Below, piece by piece: positions 13,774 through 20,742 of a stretch of DNA of 23,623 nt. How positions within the stretch are numbered: the first letter of the stretch is position 1; each line of letters starts with the position of its first letter. This stretch comes from Bacillota bacterium. Its GTDB lineage: Bacteria; Bacillota_I; Bacilli_A; Acholeplasmatales; UBA5453. The translations under genes were made by a program, and so were the position numbers. The notes below the pieces were generated by a model that was given only the letters and a program-made list of their open reading frames with translations, ran no database searches and was not told the DNA's origin. Location: positions 1 to 23,623 of the forward strand of contig JAEZHT010000028.1 in NCBI GenBank assembly GCA_023436805.1, given 5' to 3'.

Positions 13774-14466
13774 ATGAAGAGAGGAAAAAAATACGTCGAA
13801 GCTGCCAAGTTAGTTGACAAAACTAAGAAATACGCAGTGGCTGAGGCGTTCGATTTAGTTGGTAAAACATCAACTACTAAGTTTGATGCAACTGTCGAAA
13901 TTGCTTTTCGCTTAAACATTGACCCACGTAAGGCTGAACAAAATCTACGTGGAGCGATCGTTTTACCTCATGGAACCGGAAAAACCCAACGCGTTGTTGT
14001 AATTGCACGCGGTGAAAAAGCTAAAGAAGCTCTTGCAGCTGGCGCAGATTTTGCAGGCGACACTGAATTGATTCAAAAAATAGCTGGCGGCTGGTTCGAT
14101 TTCGATGTCATGGTTGCGACACCAGATATGATGGCTGAACTTGGTAAATTAGGTAGAGTATTAGGTCCTAAAGGCCTTATGCCAAACCCTAAGACAGGTA
14201 CAGTTACATTGGACGTAACTAAGGCAGTTAAAGAAATCAAGAATGGTAAAATTGAGTACCGTGTTGATAAGGTTGGTAACATTCAAGCGCCAATCGGTAA
14301 AGTATCATTCGGTGCTGAAAAGTTAGCAGATAACGCAAAGACAATTTATCAAGTATTAAATCGTATTAAACCAACAACCGTTAAAGGTGTATACATGAAG
14401 AACATCACTGTATCATCCACAATGGGACCTGGCATCCGTCTTGATGAAGAATCATTAAGAGGATAA
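13774..14466 (+). CDS. rplA: Ribosomal protein L1
   Basis: 230 residues. L1 forms the mobile stalk at the E site and is the usual repressor of its own operon. Conserved blocks: TVEIAFRLNIDPRKAEQNLR, VLPHGTGKT, the long GRVLGPKGLMPNPKTGTV motif and KNGKIEYRVDKVGNI. ATG 13774 is set by AGGAGG 7 nt upstream; the in-frame TTG at 13729 lies inside an RNA element. No terminator separates it from the L10 leader, so some readthrough into rplJ is expected. Confidence 0.98.
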   Translation: MKRGKKYVEAAKLVDKTKKYAVAEAFDLVGKTSTTKFDATVEIAFRLNIDPRKAEQNLRGAIVLPHGTGKTQRVVVIARGEKAKEALAAGADFAGDTELIQKIAGGWFDFDVMVATPDMMAELGKLGRVLGPKGLMPNPKTGTVTLDVTKAVKEIKNGKIEYRVDKVGNIQAPIGKVSFGAEKLADNAKTIYQVLNRIKPTTVKGVYMKNITVSSTMGPGIRLDEESLRG

Positions 14467-14481
14467 TTACTTAAAAATCTA

Positions 14482-14582
14482 ATATCGCCATAGACAGTAG
14501 GTGCCATTGAGCTTAATTTCCTACCGAGGATATAATGTTGTATTTCAACCCTCTTTTGTCTTGGCAAAGAGGGTTTATTTTT
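14482..14582 (+). promoter_or_regulatory. L10 leader RNA with terminator-like hairpin
   Basis: Matches the widespread L10(L12) leader upstream of rplJ: ATATC (14482-14486) pairs with GATAT (14529-14533), an inner GTAGG/CCTAC (14497-14501 with 14520-14524) encloses GTGCCATTGAGCTTAAT, and a downstream 10-bp stem AACCCTCTTT/AAAGAGGGTT (14547-14556 with 14566-14575) ends in TTTATTTTT. In known cases free L10-L12 binds the leader to lower rplJL expression. Here the last hairpin looks able to terminate transcription before rplJ. A promoter directly upstream is not clear (only a weak GATAAT at 14462). Confidence 0.82.
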
Positions 14583-14606
14583 AGAAAAAAACAAGGAGGA
14601 AACCAG

Positions 14607-15107
14607 ATGAACAGTTCTATTTTAGAACGCAAGAAGAGTCAAGTCGAATTACTGGTTGGCAGAATCCAAGAAGCAAAAACGATCGTTGCGTTTGATTATG
14701 CCGGACTATCTGTAAAAGACTTTACTGACTTACGTATCCAATTACGTAAAGCTGGTTGCGACGCGCAAGTATTTAAAAACAATATCGCTCGTCGTGCCGT
14801 TGAAGTAACTGGTCACGCTGAACTTGCAGAACACTTCGTTGGAGCAAAAGCAATTGCTTTCTCAAACGATGACGTTGTTGCACCAGCGCGCGTTATTTTC
14901 GATTTCGCAAAGAAAAATGAACATGTTTCCATGAAGGCTGGTATCATCGAAGGCAAAACTGCATCCATTAAGGACTTAAATGCACTTGCTACATTACCAT
15001 CTTACGAAACATTGTTAACCCAACTCGCCGCAGGTATGTTAATGCCTTTACGCGAATTAGCAATCGGTTTAAACATGATTGCAAACCCAGAAGCAGCCAC
15101 CGAATAA
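14607..15107 (+). CDS. rplJ: Ribosomal protein L10
   Basis: 166 residues, normal length. L10 anchors L7/L12 dimers to the stalk base. Typical features: the helix ILERKKSQVELLVGRIQEAK, FDYAGLSVKDFTDLRIQLRK, and a C-terminal helix for L12 binding (LLTQLAAGMLMPLRELAIGL). ATG 14607 follows AAGGAGGA by 6 nt; the long in-frame ATG at 14535 lies inside the leader hairpin region and is rejected. rplL follows after 28 nt. Confidence 0.97.
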   Translation: MNSSILERKKSQVELLVGRIQEAKTIVAFDYAGLSVKDFTDLRIQLRKAGCDAQVFKNNIARRAVEVTGHAELAEHFVGAKAIAFSNDDVVAPARVIFDFAKKNEHVSMKAGIIEGKTASIKDLNALATLPSYETLLTQLAAGMLMPLRELAIGLNMIANPEAATE

Positions 15108-15135
15108 CACTAAACTAATAAAGGAGAATATTATC

Positions 15136-15507
15136 ATGGCAAAATTAACAAAAGCAGCTTTCATCGAAGCATTAAAAGAAATGTCAATTCTTGAAATCAA
15201 AGAATTAGTTGACGGATTAAAAGAAGAATTTGGTATTGACCCATCAGCAGTATCCGCAGCAGCACCAGCAGCAGCTGCAGCAGTCGTTGAAGAACAAACA
15301 GAATTCAACGTCGTTCTTAAGTCTTTCGGCGCTAAGAAACTTGAAGTTATCAAAGTTGTTCGTGAATTAACTGGTCTTGGACTAGTTGAAGCGAAGACTT
15401 TAACTGAAACTCCAAACAGCATCGTTAAAGAAAAAGTGAAGAAAGAAGACGCTCAAGCAGCTAAAGAAAAACTAGTTGCAGCAGGCGCAGAAGTTGAAAT
15501 TAAGTAA
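15136..15507 (+). CDS. rplL: Ribosomal protein L7/L12
   Basis: 123 residues. The N-terminal dimerisation domain (FIEALKEMSILEIKELVDGL), an Ala-rich hinge (SAAAPAAAAAVVEE) and the factor-binding C-domain (FNVVLKSFGAKKLEVIKVVR, then LGLVEAKTL) are all clear. It recruits EF-Tu, EF-G and other GTPases as multiple copies on L10. ATG 15136 has AAGGAGA 9 nt upstream. Synonymous choices favour frequent codons such as GAA, AAA and TTA, as expected for high expression. Confidence 0.98.
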   Translation: MAKLTKAAFIEALKEMSILEIKELVDGLKEEFGIDPSAVSAAAPAAAAAVVEEQTEFNVVLKSFGAKKLEVIKVVRELTGLGLVEAKTLTETPNSIVKEKVKKEDAQAAKEKLVAAGAEVEIK

Positions 15508-15522
15508 TTAACCCAACTTTTT

Positions 15523-15547
15523 AAACCAGAGGATGACTCTGGTTTTT
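15523..15547 (+). terminator. Intrinsic terminator after rplL
   Basis: Perfect 9-bp stem AAACCAGAG/CTCTGGTTT (15523-15531 with 15537-15545), loop GATGA, and a T-run of five. The T-run is short, so it is probably a partial terminator that lets some transcripts reach the methyltransferase gene. Confidence 0.85.
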
Positions 15548-15570
15548 CGCTTTACAACTGAGGATATTGA

Positions 15571-16170
15571 ATGAGTGGACAATACTTTGAAAACAATCCA
15601 GATTTAAAACACGACATCCACGAGTACAGTTTGTCAATGAACGGAAAAACTTTCCGTTTTTTGACTGACAGTGGCGTGTTTTCGCGTAACTATTTTGATT
15701 TTGGATCCAAAACTTTGGTGGAATTATTCAAACCGTTTGAAGGTTCAAAATCATTTTTAGACTTGGGTTGTGGGTATGGACCAATCGGAACAATTGTCAA
15801 AAAAACATATCCTAATTTAACGGTAACACTTTCAGATGTGAATCCTAGAGCTGTTGACTTAGCGAAACAAAACTTATTAAAAAATGATGTTTCAGCAACC
15901 GTTATTTTAAGCGATGGTTTTAATGATATTGCAGACTCATTCGATATCATCTTGTTAAATCCACCGATTCGCGCAGGGAAACAAACCGTATTTAATCTAT
16001 ATATTGAGAGCTATAAACACCTCAATGATCAAGGTGAATTATGGATTGTAATTCAGAAAAAACAAGGCGCAGAATCGAGTTTAAAGTTTCTCAAAGAACA
16101 CTTTCAAATGGTTGAAATAGTTGATAAAAATAAAGGGTATTTCATCATTCGAAATAAAAAAATCTGTTAA
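15571..16170 (+). CDS. RsmC-like rRNA guanine-N2 methyltransferase
   Basis: 199 residues, a class I SAM-dependent methyltransferase. SAM site: FLDLGCGYGPIG near 63-74, acidic D89 in TLSDVNPRA, and the catalytic NPPIRAGK (130-137), the NPPF/Y-type motif of enzymes that modify a base amino group. The preserved N-terminus HEYSLSMNGKTFRFLTDSGVFS is typical of the ybxB group between rplL and rpoB in Firmicutes, which corresponds to the C-terminal half of E. coli RsmC (16S m2G1207). GAGGA is 6 nt before the ATG. It has no clear promoter of its own and lies after a terminator, so expression is likely low (inference). The sequence looks more AT-rich than the neighbouring rpl genes. Confidence 0.88.
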   Translation: MSGQYFENNPDLKHDIHEYSLSMNGKTFRFLTDSGVFSRNYFDFGSKTLVELFKPFEGSKSFLDLGCGYGPIGTIVKKTYPNLTVTLSDVNPRAVDLAKQNLLKNDVSATVILSDGFNDIADSFDIILLNPPIRAGKQTVFNLYIESYKHLNDQGELWIVIQKKQGAESSLKFLKEHFQMVEIVDKNKGYFIIRNKKIC

Positions 16171-16176
16171 ATGTTA

Positions 16177-16205
16177 TTGACATATATTAATATATGTGAT
16201 AATAT
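16177..16205 (+). promoter_or_regulatory. Strong promoter for rpoB-rpoC
   Basis: Perfect TTGACA (16177-16182), 17-bp spacer, TAATAT (16200-16205) preceded by TGA (extended -10). A further TAAAAT at 16208-16213 might serve a second start. The leader to rpoB would be about 70 nt. Confidence 0.87.
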
Positions 16206-16218
16206 TGTAAAATGCATA

Positions 16219-16253
16219 AAGACGGTCCTTATATATAAATATATAACCGTTTT
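16219..16253 (+). promoter_or_regulatory. Hairpin in the rpoB leader RNA
   Basis: AAGACGG (16219-16225) pairs with CCGTTTT (16247-16253, one G-T pair) below a TCC bulge and an AT-rich upper stem (16229-16235 with 16240-16246). It begins close to the expected 5' end of the mRNA. There is no T-run outside the stem, so termination is unlikely; RNA stability or regulation of rpoBC is possible. Confidence 0.5.
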
Positions 16254-16281
16254 ACCCCAAAAAAGATAGGAGAGTGGCTAT

Positions 16282-19200
16282 ATGGGATATCGTACAGTGC
16301 AGTACGGTAAGAAAGCAGTTAGACGCAACTACTCTAAAATGCGTCATGAGATTGAATTGCCAGATTTAATCGAATTACAGACCAAATCATTCGATTGGTT
16401 TGTGAATGAAGGGTTAGCAAAATTATTTGAGGACATCTCACCGATTGAATCCTATAATGGCGATTTCAAACTGTACTTTACTAACCACCGTTTTGAAGAA
16501 CCGAAATACGACATCGTGCAATCGAAAATTCGTGACACCAGTTATTCAAGACCTTTATTTGTTACAGTAAGACTTGAAAACGTGATCCAAGGGACCGTTA
16601 TTGAAAAACAATTATTCATGGGTGATTTCCAATACATGACACCTGTGGGTACTTTTATCATTAATGGCGCTGAACGTGTCGTTGTTTCACAAATCGTCCG
16701 ATCTGCCGGTGTATATTTCACCAGCGATTTTGACAAAAAGACCAACACTCACCGATATCTATCCCAAGTCATCCCGACCAGAGGTGCTTGGCTTGAATAC
16801 GAAATGGGTGCCAAGAATATTTTCTATGGCAAACTAGACAGAAGTAAAAAGGTATCCTTAACCTCACTCTTACAAGCATTCGGTTTTGATGGTATCGAAG
16901 AAATTAAAAAGCTATTCCCTACCTACAAGAAGATGTTAGATGAAACCTTCAAGAAGGATGAAAAGGAAGGCATCTTAAGCTCCGACACAGCCATTGAAGA
17001 CTTATACTCTAAGCTCAGACAAGGCGAAAAAATCCCTGTGTCCGCAGCGAAGGAATTCGTTCGTACCCGTTTATTTGATTCAAGACGTTACGATCTAGAA
17101 GAAGTTGGACGTTACAAATTCAAACAAAAGCTGGACATCACACAACGCTTAATGACCATCGCACAAGGCATTACCGCGTCAAACCAACCAGCGGTTTACA
17201 AATATGCACAAGATGTGATTGACCCCGTAACCAAAGAAATTTTGGTTGCGAAAGATCAAATCGTGGATGTGGCTTCGGTAGAATTGCTCAGCCAACACAG
17301 AGATGCGTTACGTAAAGTGGTATTATCGAAAGAATCCAGTCTACAAAATGAATCCGAAAACGAAGTATTCGGTATCAAGACATCAGACTTATTCGAACAA
17401 TACGCTAAAGACGACATCTTGTACATCCCTGCGGATGCGAAAGAAGCGGGTCTATTGGTTCCAGCCAGAACCAAAATTACCCCAGAAATTCGTAACCTCA
17501 TCTACAAAAACAGAAATAACCTCGTCTTCCAAAAGAAAGACGTCAATGGTAATAATGTCGTTGAAAAAGACGCTTCTAAAGCGAAACTTATTGTCGATCT
17601 TTATGGCAAAATCGATGGCATAACACCAATCGAATATGCGAAAGAAATCATTGTTGAACAAAACATCGTGAACCTTTTAACGGGTGAAGTGATTGTAGAA
17701 GCCGGCAGTGTATTGACGCCTGAAGTTAGACAAACCTTACTCGTGAACAGAGAAGGCTTGAACTACGCTTCATTGAGATATCTTCGTACATTCGTTGACC
17801 ATGACATCTTACTTGCAGATGATTCCGTACTCTTCTATGAAGGTACTGAAGTCACCGATGAAGTGTATTTCCAAATCTATGAAAACAAACAAAACCTTAA
17901 ATCCCTTGAGGACTTAAAATACGCCACTGTTTATGCGAAACAAGACATCGATATTCTTGAAGACTATCGTAAACATGAATCCGTTGAAAGTCAAAGAGAC
18001 CATAAACCAATCATGTATTGTGGCTATGAAATTACCGATGAAAACTTACTTGAACTCCAAATCAACCGTAACAAGTTGGATGAAAACGTCATTAAGTATT
18101 TCTTGGTGGCTGGTAAGAAAGGCGAATTCTATCGTAAGGAATCACAACGTCGTGCAACCTTCGTAGAAGTCGTTCAAATCAAAGCAGCGAAAGATTCGAA
18201 AGACGATAAAGACATCATTGAACTCATCGGTCACGATTCCCGTGAAACGAGACTACACATCACAGTGTCTGACATTATCGCTTCGATTTCCTATTACTTA
18301 AACCTTTATGATGGCGTTGGTAAGATCGATGATATTGACCACTTATCCAACCGTCGTTTAAGATTGATTGGTGAACTATTGAAGAACCAATTCAGAATCG
18401 GTTTGGCGAAACTTGAAAAGAACATCAAAGACAAGATGTCGACAGCCGATGCGAAAGAAGCTTCTTTACAATCCTTAATCAACATCAAACCATTGACCGC
18501 TTCCTTGAAAGAATTCTTCGGCAGCTCTCAATTGTCACAATTCATGGATCAAATCAACCCACTCGCTGAGTTAACTCAAAAACGTAGAGTTTCCGCTTTA
18601 GGTACCGGTGGTCTTGCGAGAGATCGCGCAGGTGTCGAAGTGCGTGACGTTCACGAATCTCACTACGGTCGTATTTGTCCAATTGAAACCCCAGAAGGTC
18701 CATCCATCGGTCTGATTTCTTCCTTAGCGAGCTATGCGAAAGTCGACCAATATGGATTCATTCAAACCCCATACTTAAAAGTGGATAAGTCAGACCCTGA
18801 ACATCCATTTGTCACTTCGGAATACGTCTACTTTACTGCAGGTGAAGAAGAACATTACATCATCGCTTCTGCCGACTCTCAAACCGACGATCACGGTCAT
18901 TTCAAGACCGAAACCGTCATTGGACGTTTCATGGGCGATACCCGTTCTTACCCATCGAAGAAAGTCGATTTCATGGACGTTTCACCAAAACAAATCGTTT
19001 CGGTTGCGACCTCATCCATTCCATTCCTAGAACACGATGACGCCTCCCGTGCCTTGATGGGCGCGAACATGCAACGTCAAGCTGTGCCACTACTTGTACC
19101 AGATTCACCAATCGTAGGTACAGGTATTGAATACCGTTCTGCTAAAGACTCTGGTAGTGCGGTTGTTGCACATGTTGAAGGTGTAGTTACCTATGCCGAT

Positions 19201-20739
19201 GGTCGAAAGATTGTGATTGCTGTTAAACCAGAAGCGTCGATTAAGACGACCAGAGGTAAACTTGTTTATGACAAGGATACCGAATTCAACTGGGAAGCAT
19301 ACGATCAAATTCGTCAAGCGAAAATGGTGGATTTACTCCGATTCGAAACCTATCCATTAACCCAATTCTTACGCTCTAACCAAGATACCTCTATCCTTCA
19401 AAAACCAATCGTTCAAATTGGCGAAAAGATTGAAAAAGGTGACGTTATCGCCGATGGTCCATCGATCAATAAAGGTGAATTAGCGCTTGGTAGAAACGTC
19501 GTTGTCGCGTTCATGACCTGGGAAGGTTATAACTATGAAGACGCCGTCATCATGAGTGAAGATTTGGTTAAAAATGACGTGTATACTTCGATCCATATCG
19601 ATGAACATCAAGTCGAATCTCGCGATACCAAATTAGGTAAAGAAGAGATTACCAGAGAAATTCCTAACGTATCTCCAGATGCGCTTAAATTCTTAGACGA
19701 CCGTGGGGTTGTTATCCCAGGTACCGAAGTCAAAGAAGGCGACATCTTGGTAGGTAAGATTACACCTAAAGGACAAACTGAACCAACCCCTGAAGAAAAA
19801 CTCCTTCAAGCCATCTTTAATGAGAAGGCGAGAGAAGTCAGAGATACTTCCTTGAAAGTACCTCATGGTGGTGGCGGTATTGTTCACTCCATCCAATATT
19901 TCAGCAAAGGCAACGGCGATGAACTTGGGCCTGGCGTCAATGAAGTGATCCGTGTTTATATCGTGAAGAAACGCAAAATCTCCGAAGGGGATAAGATGGC
20001 GGGACGTCACGGTAATAAAGGGGTTATCTCGAAGATTCTACCAAGAGAAGACATGCCTTACATGGCAGACGGTACACCGGTTGACATCATGTTAAACCCA
20101 CTAGGCGTACCATCTCGTATGAATATCGGACAAGTCTTAGAAATCCATTTAGGTATGGCAGCTAAGAAACTTGGCATCAAAGTCGCTACACCAGTCTTTG
20201 ACGGTTTAACCCAAAAAGATTTAGAAGAAGTCATGGCAGAAGCAGGCATGTCTCCAGATGGTAAACAAGTACTCTACGATGGACGTACTGGTGAACCGTA
20301 TGAAAACAAAGTCTCTGTCGGTGTCATGTACATGATCAAACTTTCACACATGGTTGACGATAAACTCCATGCACGTTCCGTCGGTCCTTACACTTTAGTT
20401 ACCCAACAACCAATGGGTGGTAAAGCTCAAAACGGGGGACAACGTTTCGGTGAAATGGAAGTTTGGGCACTCTATGCTTATGGTGCAGCACACACCCTTA
20501 AAGAAATTCTTACCGTTAAGTCAGATGACATCATCGGACGTAACAAAGTATACCGTGCGATTACCGATGGTAAACCAATCCCAGATTCACACATTCCAGA
20601 ATCCTTCCGCGTATTGACCAGAGAATTACAATCCTTAGGTCTATATGTTGAATTGATCGATGCTGAAACGGGCGAAAATGAGGTTAACAAGTCATTGGTC
20701 GATCAAACCAATCCATTCGAACGTAAAGGGGGATTCTAA
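16282..20739 (+). CDS. rpoB: RNA polymerase beta subunit with enlarged lobe
   Basis: 1485 residues against about 1190 in B. subtilis. All core regions are present: the N-terminal protrusion, FFGSSQLSQFMDQ (745-757), the ETPEGPSIGL block (802-811), EARD-type and GKITPKGQTE segments, KISEGDKMAGRHGNKGV (the active-site Lys region) and the C-terminal QPMGGKAQNGGQRFGEMEVW that meets beta'. The extra length is between residues about 345 and 605, in the lobe, built of repeated short hairpin units (see the repeat entry). The rifampicin-site residue equal to E. coli H526 is Gln766. No acidic C-terminal tail as in Bacillus; it ends FERKGGF. GGAG lies upstream (16269-16272) of ATG 16282. rpoC follows after 3 nt. 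Confidence 0.98.
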   Translation: MGYRTVQYGKKAVRRNYSKMRHEIELPDLIELQTKSFDWFVNEGLAKLFEDISPIESYNGDFKLYFTNHRFEEPKYDIVQSKIRDTSYSRPLFVTVRLENVIQGTVIEKQLFMGDFQYMTPVGTFIINGAERVVVSQIVRSAGVYFTSDFDKKTNTHRYLSQVIPTRGAWLEYEMGAKNIFYGKLDRSKKVSLTSLLQAFGFDGIEEIKKLFPTYKKMLDETFKKDEKEGILSSDTAIEDLYSKLRQGEKIPVSAAKEFVRTRLFDSRRYDLEEVGRYKFKQKLDITQRLMTIAQGITASNQPAVYKYAQDVIDPVTKEILVAKDQIVDVASVELLSQHRDALRKVVLSKESSLQNESENEVFGIKTSDLFEQYAKDDILYIPADAKEAGLLVPARTKITPEIRNLIYKNRNNLVFQKKDVNGNNVVEKDASKAKLIVDLYGKIDGITPIEYAKEIIVEQNIVNLLTGEVIVEAGSVLTPEVRQTLLVNREGLNYASLRYLRTFVDHDILLADDSVLFYEGTEVTDEVYFQIYENKQNLKSLEDLKYATVYAKQDIDILEDYRKHESVESQRDHKPIMYCGYEITDENLLELQINRNKLDENVIKYFLVAGKKGEFYRKESQRRATFVEVVQIKAAKDSKDDKDIIELIGHDSRETRLHITVSDIIASISYYLNLYDGVGKIDDIDHLSNRRLRLIGELLKNQFRIGLAKLEKNIKDKMSTADAKEASLQSLINIKPLTASLKEFFGSSQLSQFMDQINPLAELTQKRRVSALGTGGLARDRAGVEVRDVHESHYGRICPIETPEGPSIGLISSLASYAKVDQYGFIQTPYLKVDKSDPEHPFVTSEYVYFTAGEEEHYIIASADSQTDDHGHFKTETVIGRFMGDTRSYPSKKVDFMDVSPKQIVSVATSSIPFLEHDDASRALMGANMQRQAVPLLVPDSPIVGTGIEYRSAKDSGSAVVAHVEGVVTYADGRKIVIAVKPEASIKTTRGKLVYDKDTEFNWEAYDQIRQAKMVDLLRFETYPLTQFLRSNQDTSILQKPIVQIGEKIEKGDVIADGPSINKGELALGRNVVVAFMTWEGYNYEDAVIMSEDLVKNDVYTSIHIDEHQVESRDTKLGKEEITREIPNVSPDALKFLDDRGVVIPGTEVKEGDILVGKITPKGQTEPTPEEKLLQAIFNEKAREVRDTSLKVPHGGGGIVHSIQYFSKGNGDELGPGVNEVIRVYIVKKRKISEGDKMAGRHGNKGVISKILPREDMPYMADGTPVDIMLNPLGVPSRMNIGQVLEIHLGMAAKKLGIKVATPVFDGLTQKDLEEVMAEAGMSPDGKQVLYDGRTGEPYENKVSVGVMYMIKLSHMVDDKLHARSVGPYTLVTQQPMGGKAQNGGQRFGEMEVWALYAYGAAHTLKEILTVKSDDIIGRNKVYRAITDGKPIPDSHIPESFRVLTRELQSLGLYVELIDAETGENEVNKSLVDQTNPFERKGGF
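17236..18078 (+). repeat. Five degenerate hairpin repeats within the RpoB lobe
   Basis: Residues 319-343, 391-414, 469-493, 515-539 and 575-599 share a unit of about 25 residues: two or three hydrophobic strand residues, a turn, a short I/V-T/D-x-E element, a helix and then an N-R/K-x-x-L end. Examples: EVIVEAGSVLTPEVRQTLL, SVLFYEGTEVTDEVYFQIY, PIMYCGYEITDENLLELQI, with ends KNRNNL, VNREGL, ENKQNL and INRNKL. The first unit (EILVAKDQIVDVASVELL) corresponds to the single EILAEKGQILD unit of B. subtilis RpoB, so the others look like copies of it. DNA similarity between units is low. Confidence 0.7.
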
Positions 20740-20742
20740 AAT

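Noticed and set aside
14535..14606. Longer L10 (24 extra residues)
   Set aside because: The extra codons are the L10 leader hairpin; AAGGAGGA fits ATG 14607.
15079..15135. Longer L7/L12 start inside the rplJ end
   Set aside because: Overlaps rplJ out of frame and lacks a ribosome site; ATG 15136 is the family start.
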